Shown here: positions 1-8,625 of the stretch, one piece after another
Layout of the letters: every line of letters begins with the position of its first letter
How positions within the stretch are numbered: position 1 is the first letter of the stretch
NCBI GenBank assembly: GCA_003660235.1
Contig: QGON01000059.1
Span: 1 to 64,000 of the forward strand
Length of the DNA: 64,000 nt
Source: a bacterium endosymbiont of Escarpia laminata
Lineage (GTDB): Bacteria > Pseudomonadota > Gammaproteobacteria > Chromatiales > Chromatiaceae
Direction: 5' to 3'
Position numbers and translations under genes: made by a program
Notes under the pieces: model-generated
Database searches by the model: none
What the model was told of the DNA's origin: nothing
The model's input: only the letters and a program-made list of their open reading frames with translations

Positions 1-387
1 ATGCGTACCAATATTCAAGTCCTGCACAACAAAATCTCGATAGCCTTTAAATCGTGAACCCGGTGGAACGGGCACATCAGGCTTAATCACTTTATCTTCA
101 TGAATCACCAGCTTCTGGGTCTTTTTCTTTTTGCGAGACCCTGGACGTTTTTTAGGGGGTGATTCTGATGAGGTATCGGGTTCGGTGTTTTTGTCCAGTT
201 TGCTACCTTTAAAGACGGGCCGTTTTTTCTCACCCTTAAGAATATTGACTTCATCTTTAAGCAAGGCTATTTCTTCATCCTGTTGCTGCACACGTTCAAT
301 TAACTGCTCAACCAGACCGAGTAACGCCTTAACAACAGGCGTTTGATCTTGTTCTGGAATGTCGGGTAGAGGAGGCAGCTTTTTCAC
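1..387 (-). CDS. IS66-like transposase, N-terminal part (runs off window)
   Basis: Reading leftwards from a GTG at 387, directly after an in-frame TAA, the frame is open to base 1 (129 codons). The N-terminus has a heptad-rich stretch (LVEQLIERVQQQDEEIALL), a Lys/Arg-rich linker (KKRPGSRKKKKTQK) and then GSRFKGYRDFVVQDL. That order of coiled coil, basic linker and SRFKGYxDxxVQDL is typical of IS66-family transposases ahead of their zinc-binding and DDE domains, which lie outside the window. Its 5' end faces the truncated cse1, so the element end must lie between about 388 and 672. No strong ribosome-binding site is visible. The family call is from pattern memory; the exact IS is unknown. Confidence 0.7.
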   Translation of the reverse strand, partial: MKKLPPLPDIPEQDQTPVVKALLGLVEQLIERVQQQDEEIALLKDEVNILKGEKKRPVFKGSKLDKNTEPDTSSESPPKKRPGSRKKKKTQKLVIHEDKVIKPDVPVPPGSRFKGYRDFVVQDLNIGTH

Positions 388-576
388 GGACTTTTAAAGT
401 AATCACTGAATAAGCCTTATTCTACCACCGGTTTTGAAACTCAAATTTGACTTCGCAGGAGTCATTTTAAGGAGATAAAAAAAGCATTCCTCAAGCCTGT
501 ACGAAATAAGAATGAAAATGGCATAGTGCGCGCTACAAGATCAGCCATGACAGTTTCCAAACCAGAGTTGTGCCAT

Positions 577-612
577 GACAGGATTTTTAGTTTTTTGCCC
601 CAAAATCCTGTC
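577..612. repeat. Stem-loop near presumed IS end
   Basis: Two perfect 11-base arms, GACAGGATTTT (577-587) and AAAATCCTGTC (602-612), enclose a 14-base loop. The motif GCCATGACA also occurs twice just upstream (543-551 and 572-580). It lies between the transposase start and the truncated cse1 and may belong to the right end of the insertion sequence. No clear terminal inverted repeat or target duplication can be defined because the other end of the element is outside the window. Apart from this, the stretch 388-672 holds nothing I recognise. Confidence 0.4.
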
Positions 613-672
613 AAGTGCTTTTTGTAATTATTTACTGCTTGCCACGGGTTTTTGAGAAGTTACATGGTGTAA

Positions 673-1554
673 TCTGACAAAGTAGAACTAGAAACAAGCC
701 TGCCCATAAAAGAGCTTGACCCGTTTTTTATTGAATCAGCTAGAGCCCGAAGGCTTTCCCTCATAGATAAGAACATTGTTGTATTAGGCGGAGGAGCAGA
801 TACAACGCGCCACATAGATGCTGAAACGCAAAAGGGTGTCATGGGTGATCCGTGGGCGCCAATCGTTGATGGTGGTGACAAAGCATGGACAGTAAGAGTT
901 CCAGTTTTTTCACCAGAAATTATCCGGAACTTGATCTTTAGCATGAACGGCTTTATTGCTCCTTACATGCTAAAGCCGGACAGGGATAAGGGAGCTTGTT
1001 ATTTCAAGAGCTCAGTCTTGGTCCCGAAAGGTATGGGAAAAACCGATGGGTTTTATGAAAGGGAACTTCGCATACCAGGCAAAGCAAGTTTCGTCCTGTT
1101 CAGTGGCGGAAAAAAACGTGACCAACTTGCGGCGGCCAGTGAAGAAGGACTGAACGATTCACACAAAATACAGCGCAGTGTATTACGACCGGCTTTGTTT
1201 TCACTGTTGGAAGGTGGCCCACAACAACAATCCAAAGGAAAGAAACACAGACGTGAAATAGAAGGGTGGGTTGAACAATCCGCCCGCGACTTCACCGAAG
1301 CCTGGACCCATGACTACTTCGACTGGCTCTGGCGCACCCTGGAGCATGAAGATGAAGAGCAGGCCCGCATTGAGTGGCTAACTACCCTCAAGGAAAAAGC
1401 CCTCGCGGTGCTGGAGAACGCCATCACCCGTCTGCCCAAACGCCAGAGTCGGCGCTATCGGGCGCAAGTAAAGGCTCGTGGCCTGTTCTTCGGTTCTCTC
1501 TACAAACAATTCCCCGAATTCAAGGAGCAACGGTATGCAAAACAGCCAGCCTGA
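673..1554 (+). pseudogene. casA: Cse1/CasA (Cas8e) C-terminal fragment, 5'-truncated
   Basis: The frame opens after a TAA at 670-672 and encodes about 293 residues, against roughly 500 or more for an intact type I-E large subunit. No start codon exists before ATG 841. The part upstream of 841 (LPIKELDPFFIESARARR, then AETQKGVMGDPWAPI) is clearly Cse1-like, and the C-terminus carries the helical-bundle region. Cse1 recognises the PAM and recruits Cas3, so losing its N-terminal half should abolish interference. The cause is probably the IS66-like insertion just upstream; cas3 would lie beyond it. The gene overlaps cse2 by 20 bases, so the original operon order is preserved. Confidence 0.85.
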
Positions 1555-2056
1555 GGTGGTTGAAAAGACCCCCGAATCTCTGGCCTCGATCATCGGGCGC
1601 ATCAGCGGCCTGATCGCCAGCGAACATTTCCCCAACAGCGACCGTGCGGCGCTCAAGCGGATGAACCCGAAGAAGGAACCGCCCTTGAGCTTTTACCGCT
1701 TCGCCTTCCGTCATCTGTCGCAGAACTGGCAGACTCAGCGGAAGGCATGGCAGGCAGTCCTGAACGGCATGGCCCTGATGTCGCCCCATATCCACCGACC
1801 AGACCAGCCACTGGGCAAGGTGCTGGCGGAAGAGCGATACTCCGAGGCCCGGCTGGAGCGGCTGCTTGGCGCCGGGGATGAGATCCAGCGCACCCTGATC
1901 CTACGTGCCGTGCGGTTTCTGGCGGCGAAAAAACAGGCGGTCAACTGGGTCGACATTGCCTACCTGCTGCTGACCCATGAACCCGACAAGCGAGAAAACC
2001 TCCACATGAATATCGCCCGTCATTACTACCAAAACCTTGAAAGCAAGGAGCAATAG
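1535..2056 (+). CDS. casB: Cse2/CasB (Cas11e), small subunit of type I-E Cascade
   Basis: A 173-residue protein with the all-helical Cse2 pattern, including PPLSFYRFAFRHLS near residue 50 and a basic central part. Start ATG 1535 is chosen because AGGAG lies 7 bases upstream (1523-1527); the longer open frame from 1478 lacks this. Cse2 forms a dimer along the belly of Cascade and stabilises the crRNA-target R-loop. It overlaps the end of the cse1 fragment by 20 bases and is followed 2 bases later by cas7. The coding sequence is intact although its partners on both sides are damaged. Confidence 0.88.
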   Translation: MQNSQPEVVEKTPESLASIIGRISGLIASEHFPNSDRAALKRMNPKKEPPLSFYRFAFRHLSQNWQTQRKAWQAVLNGMALMSPHIHRPDQPLGKVLAEERYSEARLERLLGAGDEIQRTLILRAVRFLAAKKQAVNWVDIAYLLLTHEPDKRENLHMNIARHYYQNLESKEQ

Positions 2057-2058
2057 CC

Positions 2059-3220
2059 ATGTTTTTACAAATCCACACCCTCACCTCTTTTCACGCCAGC
2101 CTGCTCAATCGTGATGATGCCGGCCTGGCCAAGCGTATCCCCTTTGGTGATGCGTCACGCCTGCGAGTCTCCTCCCAGTGTCTTAAACGCCACTGGCGAG
2201 AGGCGCTGCAAGAGTGCCTGGAGCTGCCGGATGGCATCCGCTCGCGCGAATTTTTCAGCCGCGTTATCCTGCCCCGGCTGATGCAGGAGAGGGGGGTTGA
2301 TGAAAATCTGGCACGTAATCTCATTGAGACGCTCATGGGCAAATTGATCTCCGGCGGCCTAGACAAGGAGAACCCCCTGTTCATGAAACAGCCCGCCCTG
2401 TTCGGCAAACCCGAGGCCGATTTTTTTGTGGCACTGCTTGCTGAATGCGCTGGGGCCGATGATGAGAAGGCGGCCAAGGCCATGCTGGCGGAGCGGCTCA
2501 AGACGGACAAGAGTGGTTTCAAGGCCATGCTGCGGCAGGCTGGTCACGGCAACCTCTATGCGGGATTCGAAGGGGCGCTGTTTGGTCGCTTCGTCACCTC
2601 CGATATCCTGGCCCGCTCCGATGCAGCAGTGCATGTGGCCCATGCTCTCAGCGTCCACCCGGTAACCACCGAAGTGGATTACTTTACCGTGGTGGATGAC
2701 CTCAACAAGGATGAAGAGACCGGTGCGGCCCACGCTGGCGATATGGAACTGGGCAGCGGCCTGTTTTACGAATACGTGGCCGTGGATATCCCCCTGCTGG
2801 TCTCCAACTTCACCGCCTGCGAGCCTAAGGCATGGCGGGAACAGAATGCTACCGATGTCAAGACCACCCTCAAGGCGTTGCTCAAGGCCGTTGCCACCGT
2901 CTCGCCCGGCGCCAAGCTCGGCGCGACTGCTCCCTATGCCCGTGCCGATTTCGCCTTGTTTGAGAGTGAGTGCCAGCAACCCCGCAGTCTGGCCAATGCC
3001 TATCTCCAGTCCCTGCGATTCCAAGAGGGCGACGATCCGATGCAGCGGGCCGTGGACGCACTGGGCCGGACATCTGCAAGCTGTTGATGGCATGTACGGT
3101 GCCACAGCGGATCAGCGCGTGGCCGCTACAACCAAAGAGAGTGGCACCCTTGCTGGTCTCCCCGTTAAATCTTTGGATGCCGCCATTGATGAGACCTTGA
3201 ACACCATCTTCGGGGCCTGA
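2059..3220 (+). pseudogene. cas7e: Cas7e (Cse4/CasC) Cascade backbone, frameshifted near 3' end
   Basis: The protein begins MFLQIHTLTSFHASLLNRDD and continues with GDASRLRVSSQCLKRHWR, the Cas7e signature. The frame from 2059 stops at 3087 after ALGRTSASC (342 residues). The expected C-terminus, HLQAVDGMYGATADQR through ETLNTIFGA, is encoded in the next frame and ends at 3220. Ignoring one base near 3070 (in GGCCGGACATC) restores a continuous protein of about 386 residues. Cas7e forms the six-subunit crRNA-binding filament. The truncated product would lose about 45 residues. I cannot tell a real mutation from a sequencing error, but two other broken effector genes flank it. Confidence 0.85.
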
Positions 3221-3224
3221 TGTG

Positions 3225-3939
3225 ATGGACGCCCTTATATTGCGCTTCGATGCGCCGCTGATGAGTTTTGGTGGATCAGCACGGCCCCACTGATCGCTTC
3301 CCCGGACTGGCCATGTTGACAGGTCTGCTCGCCAATGCTCTTGGCTACCGGCATGGTGAATTTGATCGCCTGCAACAATTGCAGGTGCGGACTCAATACG
3401 CCGCCCGCTGGGACGTGGAGCCGGAGCATATCGTCGATTACCACACCGTGGATCTGGGCCAGGAAAAGATGCGATATCCGGGTTGGACCACCCATGGGGG
3501 AGCGGAACACCGCGCAGGTGGGCCGGGCGCTAAGTTTGGCACACACCAACGCTATCGCCACTACTGGGCCAATGGCGTCATGACCCTTGCCGTTGCACTT
3601 GATGGGGAAGGTGCACCCAATCTGGATGGCCTGGAAATCGCCTTGCGCAGACCCGCCCGGCCCCTGTTCCTCGGCCGCAAGACCTGCCTGCCCGCCGCGC
3701 CCGTTCTGTTGGCGCGAGTCCAGGCCGCTAATGTATTGGATGCGCTCTGTGGCTACCCCGCCCATCCCAGGATTGCAGAGAACGACGAAGAGACTCTGGC
3801 CGCCTGCTGGCCTGCCAACATCCCCGGTGGTATGCATGCCCACACAGTCAGTTGCTACGACCAGCGGGAGTGGCAAAACCAGATCCATGCCGGTCGCCGT
3901 GAGTGCAATGAAGGGCGCATCGAGAGGCCCGCATCATGA
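3225..3939 (+). pseudogene. cas5e: Cas5e (CasD), frameshifted near 5' end
   Basis: ATG 3225 opens MDALILRFDAPLMSFGG, a normal Cas5e N-terminus, but this frame stops at about 3293. The rest (VDQHGPTDRFPGLAMLTG onward to a TGA at 3939) is in another frame, from about 3271. The join falls where homologues have a short glycine/valine stretch, so a small deletion is likely. Cas5e caps the 5' handle of the crRNA. Without translation of the N-terminus only a 223-residue product from a TTG at 3268 would be possible. The gene starts 4 bases after cas7 and overlaps cas6e by 4 bases (ATGA). Confidence 0.82.
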
Positions 3940-4634
3940 CCACGCCACTCACCATGCTGGAGCTTCGGCTCAACCCCCAAGGATTGATTCGTTTCGCCCA
4001 GGAAAACAGTGTCAACCGCAATCGGGATGAGGACCTGGGATATGCTACCCATGCCTGGCTCAAGGCCCTCTTTCAAGAACGTTCGCCCAAACCCTACCGG
4101 CTCATCCATGGCGCCAGTCTCAAGCTGCTCGGGTACAGCTCCGATTCAGGCCCGGCCCTGCTGGAACAGGCCCAGGCCTTCGCCAGTCCCCTGGCGCTGG
4201 GGGTAACCCGAATCGAAGACCTGCAACACGCCAAGCCCATGCCCAACGAATGGCGGCCGGGGCGGCGGCTTGGATTTGAAGTAGTGGTCTGTCCTACCAG
4301 CCGCAAAGAGGGTCATGAAAAGGATCTCTACCGCCACCGCATGGAGCGGCTGACGGAAGGGGAGCGGGCTCCGTCGCGGGAGACCGTCTACCGGGAGTGG
4401 CTGAAAAAACAGATGGGCGATGCAGCAAGACTGGAAACTGCCCACCTTGAGAAGTTCCGTTTTGTCTCCCACTACCGGCGGGAGATGGGACAGAAAAAGC
4501 TGGAGCGTCCCCAGGCGCTGCTCAAAGGTGTGCTGACGGTAGCGGACAGTGACACCTTCAACCGATTACTGGCCCGCGGGATCGGTCGCCACCGCGCCTT
4601 TGGCTACGGCATGCTGTTGTTGAAACCGGCATGA
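3936..4634 (+). CDS. cas6e: Cas6e (Cse3/CasE), crRNA-processing endoribonuclease
   Basis: A 232-residue protein of the Cas6e length class. It cleaves the repeat hairpin of the pre-crRNA and stays bound to the 3' handle in Cascade. The C-terminal glycine-rich loop GIGRHRAFGYG (near residue 215) is the family hallmark, and His39 in LGYATHAWL is in the usual place for the catalytic histidine (inference by position). It overlaps cas5e and cas1 by ATGA junctions, so the genes are translationally coupled. The reading frame is intact. Confidence 0.9.
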   Translation: MTTPLTMLELRLNPQGLIRFAQENSVNRNRDEDLGYATHAWLKALFQERSPKPYRLIHGASLKLLGYSSDSGPALLEQAQAFASPLALGVTRIEDLQHAKPMPNEWRPGRRLGFEVVVCPTSRKEGHEKDLYRHRMERLTEGERAPSRETVYREWLKKQMGDAARLETAHLEKFRFVSHYRREMGQKKLERPQALLKGVLTVADSDTFNRLLARGIGRHRAFGYGMLLLKPA

Positions 4635-5524
4635 AAGGGGGGCTCTTTCCCGGCCGCCTCGGGTTGGCTGAATCCCGCATTCCCCATGCAGATCGTCATG
4701 GCCTTATATGGCTGGCGCGCGGCAAGCTGACCGTTAATAACGGCACACTCCACTTCACAGCAGCCAAATCTGAGGAGCTGGACGCCGGTGATTACGCCAT
4801 TCCCTACCAGGGCGTCTCCATGATCCTGCTGGGCCCCGGCTCAACCGTTAGCCACGACGTGCTGCGGTTGTTGGCCCGGCATGGCACCCTGCTGGCCGCA
4901 GTAGGTGAGGGCGGCGTTAAATTCTATACCGCCCCCCCAATGGGGCAGGGACGCTCTGAGGTGGCCCGCCAGCATGCCCGTCTCTGGGCAGATGAGACGG
5001 CGCGGCTGGACGTAGCCCGGCGCATGTACGCCTTCCGCTTCGGCCGTGTCCTGCCACACAGGGACATTACCGTTCTGCGCGGTATCGAAGGCGGGCGTAT
5101 GAAAAAGAGCTATCAACTGCTGGCTGATGAGTATGGCGTGACCTGGAAGGGACGCCGTTACAACCGCCAAAACCCGGGTGGCGCCGACATCCCCAATCAG
5201 GCCATCAACCACGTCGCCACCTTTGTAGAAGCCGCCGCCGATGTAGCAGTCGCCGCCGTGGGCGCACTACCACCGCTGGGGTTCATTCATGAGGAATCCA
5301 GCAACGCCTTCACTCTTGATATTGCCGACCTCTACCGGGCTGAAATCACTCTGCCGCTGGCTTTTAGAGTCGCCAAGAAAGCACTAGAAGACCCGGAGCT
5401 ACTGTTGGAGCGCACTCTGCGCCGTGAGGCCGCCGGACAGTTTCGCAAGCAAAAACTAATATCCAAAATGATCGACCGAATCAAGGAACTGTTGCATGTC
5501 GATGACCGTGGTAGTGACGCGTAA
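4631..5524 (+). CDS. cas1: Cas1e, CRISPR integrase subunit
   Basis: A 297-residue Cas1 of the type I-E class. With Cas2 it forms the complex that integrates new spacers at the leader-repeat junction. The predicted metal-binding residues are visible: Glu153 in LRGIEGGRMKKSY, His220 in LGFIHEESSNAF and Asp233 in LDIADLYR. The His-to-Asp spacing of 13 matches E. coli Cas1 (His208, Asp221). The beta-rich N-terminal domain and the basic helical C-terminus (LRREAAGQFRKQKL) are complete. The gene overlaps cas6e by 4 bases and cas2 by 29 bases. Nothing suggests inactivation, in contrast to the effector genes. Confidence 0.95.
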   Translation: MKGGLFPGRLGLAESRIPHADRHGLIWLARGKLTVNNGTLHFTAAKSEELDAGDYAIPYQGVSMILLGPGSTVSHDVLRLLARHGTLLAAVGEGGVKFYTAPPMGQGRSEVARQHARLWADETARLDVARRMYAFRFGRVLPHRDITVLRGIEGGRMKKSYQLLADEYGVTWKGRRYNRQNPGGADIPNQAINHVATFVEAAADVAVAAVGALPPLGFIHEESSNAFTLDIADLYRAEITLPLAFRVAKKALEDPELLLERTLRREAAGQFRKQKLISKMIDRIKELLHVDDRGSDA

Positions 5525-5795
5525 CGTCTCCGGCCGCATGCGAGGATTCCTCGCCTCCTCCATGCTTGAACTTGCGCCGGGCGTCTATAGTGCGCCGAAG
5601 ATGTCTCCCGCTGTGCGGGAACGGGTTTGGAGCGTTGTCACTGAATGGTTCACTGCCGAGCAGGAAGCCTCCGTCATCCTACTCTGGGCTGACTCGGCCC
5701 AGCCAGGCGGTCAGAGCGTACAAACACTGGGGCTGCCCCCCGTCAATCTAGTCGATTTAGATGGACTGCTGATTACCCATCGACCCAGCAAATAG
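5496..5795 (+). CDS. cas2: Cas2e, CRISPR adaptation scaffold
   Basis: A 99-residue type I-E Cas2 (ferredoxin-like fold) beginning MSMTVVVTRNVSGRMRGFL; an internal ATG at 5502 is an equally good start. It ends with the typical DLDGLLITHR segment. Cas2 dimers hold two Cas1 dimers together during spacer capture and integration. The start lies inside the cas1 reading frame, implying translational coupling. The CRISPR leader follows immediately after the stop codon. Confidence 0.92.
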   Translation: MSMTVVVTRNVSGRMRGFLASSMLELAPGVYSAPKMSPAVRERVWSVVTEWFTAEQEASVILLWADSAQPGGQSVQTLGLPPVNLVDLDGLLITHRPSK

Positions 5796-5808
5796 TTTCC
5801 GCGCTCTT

Positions 5809-5821
5809 TAACAATTTGATA
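5809..5821 (-). promoter_or_regulatory. IHF-type site in the CRISPR leader
   Basis: Read on the minus strand, TATCAAATTGTTA fits the IHF consensus WATCAANNNNTTR at every defined position. It sits 25-37 bases upstream of the first repeat, within the 50-base leader between cas2 and the array. In E. coli type I-E systems IHF bends the leader at a similar distance so that Cas1-Cas2 integrates at the first repeat. Site identity is seen; function is inferred. Confidence 0.6.
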
Positions 5822-5845
5822 GGATTCACTAGGTTAGGTAATAGA

Positions 5846-5934
5846 GCCTCCCCCGCACCTGCGGGGATCGACCTGTCGAAAGCTCAAAACTCGGATCGTC
5901 TGTAACGCCTCCCCCGCACCTATGGGAATGAACC
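5846..5934 (+). CRISPR. Minimal type I-E array: two repeats, one spacer
   Basis: Repeat 1 is 5846-5873 and repeat 2 is 5907-5934, each 28 bases. Both begin GCCTCCCCCGCACCT; repeat 1 continues GCGGGGATCGACC and repeat 2 ATGGGAATGAACC. The 33-base spacer is 5874-5906, giving the 61-base period normal for type I-E. Repeat 1 keeps the hairpin CCCCGC/GCGGGG. Repeat 2 differs at 5 positions and loses part of the hairpin, as terminal repeats often do. The array lies directly downstream of cas2 in the normal place. It is either the remnant of a larger array or a collapsed one. Confidence 0.85.
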
Positions 5935-6334
5935 AAGATTTGATTGCACTGTTAGGATCTGGCTTTGCCATTCTAAACAACTGGGAAGGCTCAAATACTG
6001 TTTTACTCACCTACGAACCCACACACCATTCTCTGGAGAACTACTCGAAAAACCGCAAAAAAACATCATTACAATGTCTGGAGGTACATCGGTAGAGGCT
6101 GCATCAGGCAATTTCACACTAGCCGATATGCCCGCAGACTGGGCAGGTGAACCCGTAGGACCAACGCCACCAGGACCGGACGTGGCGGCACTGAGTCTCG
6201 GAGCCGTATCGGTTGAGAAGATGCGGCAAACAGATTTGCCTTAGCCCCCCGAAAATGATTAAAGTACTGAATCTACTGTTTTTATTTCTTCCGTTGCCTA
6301 AACGTTATTTTCAGGCAGCCACTGTGTCTATGGA
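5935..6334. other. 400-base gap with one doubtful small frame
   Basis: No recognisable gene fills this stretch between the array and the radical SAM gene. A 56-residue frame from ATG 6074 to TAG 6244 encodes MSGGTSVEAASGNFTLADM and a Pro/Gly-rich middle. The frame stays open upstream to about 5939 without another good start, so it may be the tail of a degraded gene rather than a functional small protein. No ribosome-binding site precedes ATG 6074. No further repeats of the CRISPR type are present. Confidence 0.35.
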
Positions 6335-8029
6335 GTGAAGGTGCAAGAGATATTCCATTTCATAATGATCAAGCCAACGCATTACGATGACGATGGTTAT
6401 CCGATCCAATGGTTTAAATCCTTAATTCCGTCCAACTCATTAGCATGTGTTTATGGCCTGTCGCAAAATTGCAAGGATCGGCACGTACTCGGCGAACATG
6501 TCGAGATTCGCCTGCACGCCATTGATGAATACAACAGCAGGGTAAACACAGAGGCGCTGATTGCTATGATCAAGCGCGACGGCGGCACGGCCCTGGTCGG
6601 CATGGTGGGCGTGCAGTCGAACCAATTTCCTCGTGCTATTGATTTGTCTTTGCCGTTCCTGGCCCAGGATATCCCGGTTTGTATTGGTGGCTTTCATGTC
6701 TCCGGCTGTTTTTCAATGCTGGATGAGATGCCCAAAGACATGATCGACGCGCAAAAACTGGGCATCAGCTTCTTCGCTGGTGAAGCGGAAGGACAACGCC
6801 TGGATAAGCTTCTTATTGATGCATACAAAGGGGCTTTAAAACCAGTCTATAACTATCTGGACGACTTGCCAGGCTTGCCTGACGAGCCGATCCCTTTTCT
6901 CCCCCGTGAACAGGTCGAACACACGTACGGAACCTACAGCAGTTTTGACCTGGGTCGTGGCTGCCCTTTCAAATGCTCCTTCTGCACCATCATTAACGTC
7001 CAGGGCAGGAAAAGCCGTTTCCGCAGTGCAGACGATCTTGAGCGTATCATCCGGGAGAATCATAAAATCGGTGTGCATAGCTTCTTTCTCACGGACGATA
7101 ATTTTGCCCGTAATAAAAATTGGGAAGCCTGTTTGGATCGTGTCATCGATCTACGTGAACAAGAGGGCATTGAAGTGCGTTTCTCTATCCAGATAGATAC
7201 GCTTTGCCATAAGATTCACGGCTTTGTTGAAAAATGCTGTAAAGCAGGAGTAGACCAAATCTTTATCGGTTTGGAAAACATCAATGCGGAAAATCTGCTC
7301 GCTATTAAAAAACGGCAAAACAAGATCTCCGACTACAAAGAACAGATTCTGGCGTGGAAACAGTACCCCGTTGTTATCTGCGCCGGCTACATCGTCGGCT
7401 TCCCCGGCGACACAAAAGAGTCTTTATTGAAAGACGTCGACACCATTAAGCGCGAACTGGCAATTGACCATATCTATTTCACCGTCCTGACGCCCCTGCC
7501 GGGTTGCGAAGACCATAAAGCGATGTATCAAAAAGGGGAATGGATGGACCCGGATTTAAACAAGTACGACCTGAATCACTTGGTTACCAAGCATCCGACC
7601 CTGTCCGATGCGGAGTGGAAGGAGGCCTACGAGGCGGTCTGGAATCATTTCTATACCTTCGAGCACATGGAGACTATCTTCAAGCGCATGGTTGCCATGC
7701 GCAGCAACAAGAAACTCACGACGCTCCACCGTTTGCTGTTTTACCGCGAATTCAAACGGGTATTTCATGTCCACCCCCTGGAAGGCGGTTTTCTGCGTCT
7801 GAAGTTCCGGAAAGACAGGCGGCCATCGTTTCCAATCGAATCAGCCGTGGTTTTTTATCCCAAATTCGTCATGGAAACCCTGTTTACCATGGGAAGGGCC
7901 ATACCGACCTATATCCGGCTGCGCCTTATGCTGAAGCGAATCTGGACCGACCCCAATCGCTTTGAATACGTGGATCAAGCAATCACCCCCATAAGTGAAG
8001 ACTCTTCCGGCCGGATATCAAATATTTAG
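6335..8029 (+). CDS. B12-binding-type radical SAM protein
   Basis: A 564-residue protein (from GTG 6335; ATG 6365, giving MIKPTHYDDDGYPIQW, is a plausible shorter start). Residues about 60-165 look like a cobalamin-binding-type domain, with GGFH near 118-121 and GEAEG near 149-153. The radical SAM cluster motif follows as CPFKCSFC, with Cys210, Cys214 and Cys217. The remainder has the TIM-barrel pattern (FFLTDDNFARN, GLENINAENL, YIVGFPGDT). Such enzymes bind a 4Fe-4S cluster and S-adenosylmethionine and often modify lipids or peptides. The substrate cannot be told here. The next gene, encoding a small secreted protein, starts 43 bases downstream. Confidence 0.85.
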   Translation: MKVQEIFHFIMIKPTHYDDDGYPIQWFKSLIPSNSLACVYGLSQNCKDRHVLGEHVEIRLHAIDEYNSRVNTEALIAMIKRDGGTALVGMVGVQSNQFPRAIDLSLPFLAQDIPVCIGGFHVSGCFSMLDEMPKDMIDAQKLGISFFAGEAEGQRLDKLLIDAYKGALKPVYNYLDDLPGLPDEPIPFLPREQVEHTYGTYSSFDLGRGCPFKCSFCTIINVQGRKSRFRSADDLERIIRENHKIGVHSFFLTDDNFARNKNWEACLDRVIDLREQEGIEVRFSIQIDTLCHKIHGFVEKCCKAGVDQIFIGLENINAENLLAIKKRQNKISDYKEQILAWKQYPVVICAGYIVGFPGDTKESLLKDVDTIKRELAIDHIYFTVLTPLPGCEDHKAMYQKGEWMDPDLNKYDLNHLVTKHPTLSDAEWKEAYEAVWNHFYTFEHMETIFKRMVAMRSNKKLTTLHRLLFYREFKRVFHVHPLEGGFLRLKFRKDRRPSFPIESAVVFYPKFVMETLFTMGRAIPTYIRLRLMLKRIWTDPNRFEYVDQAITPISEDSSGRISNI

Positions 8030-8072
8030 GTCGTTAATCCGGAACCGGCCCTGCGCGCCATACGGAGATGTT

Positions 8073-8558
8073 ATGGAATATTCAAGAATAATGGCTCGAA
8101 TCTGTTGTATGTTATGCATATGGATCACAACAGAATTAGGGATGGCAAAATCCATTATAGCTGCAAATAAAGAAACAAATATTATTGAATTGACTCAAAC
8201 GGGATGCCAATTTTTAGAACCAGAAGAGAAAGATCATCATTTTCAAACAACAGGTGAAAATGATTGCAAAAAAATCAATGAAAAAAGCGGAATTGAACGC
8301 CTCAAATCAGTTAAACCGATGAAACTCAAACCGGGGAAATATAATTTCCGGATAACGAATAAGAATGTCCCCTATCCGTTGGGTTTTTGGTTGCGTGGAG
8401 TTGGTCTTCAGCAGATCACATTGCCCAGTGTATCAGGCGGTGGTTTGACTACAGGGAGTACAAAAAATTATCAAATTATCCTGAAACCAGGGAAATATGT
8501 CTATTCGTGTCCACTTAACCCTACTCCAAGCTATCCTATCATTGTGGAAAAGTATTAA
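8073..8558 (+). CDS. Small secreted cupredoxin-like protein
   Basis: A 161-residue protein from ATG 8073, chosen for GGAG 5 bases upstream; the frame opens earlier but lacks a site. Residues 1-25 are hydrophobic and may be a signal peptide. Two KPGKY segments (LKPGKYNFRITNKNVPYPLG and LKPGKYVYSCPLNPTPSYP) resemble beta strands of plastocyanin-like domains, and YSCPLNP resembles the loop that holds the copper-ligand cysteine. I do not see the expected histidine or methionine ligands clearly, so copper binding is uncertain. It lies between a radical SAM gene and a DUF3616 gene on the same strand. Confidence 0.5.
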   Translation: MEYSRIMARICCMLCIWITTELGMAKSIIAANKETNIIELTQTGCQFLEPEEKDHHFQTTGENDCKKINEKSGIERLKSVKPMKLKPGKYNFRITNKNVPYPLGFWLRGVGLQQITLPSVSGGGLTTGSTKNYQIILKPGKYVYSCPLNPTPSYPIIVEKY

Positions 8559-8625
8559 TTATCAGATCACTGCGTAAGAACATCTATGCTGGCTACTTTT
8601 TGTAGGAAGTAATGAGGAGGAGAGC

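Noticed and set aside
5935..6334. Further CRISPR repeats after 5934
   Set aside because: No sequence like the 28-base repeat was found beyond the degenerate second copy.
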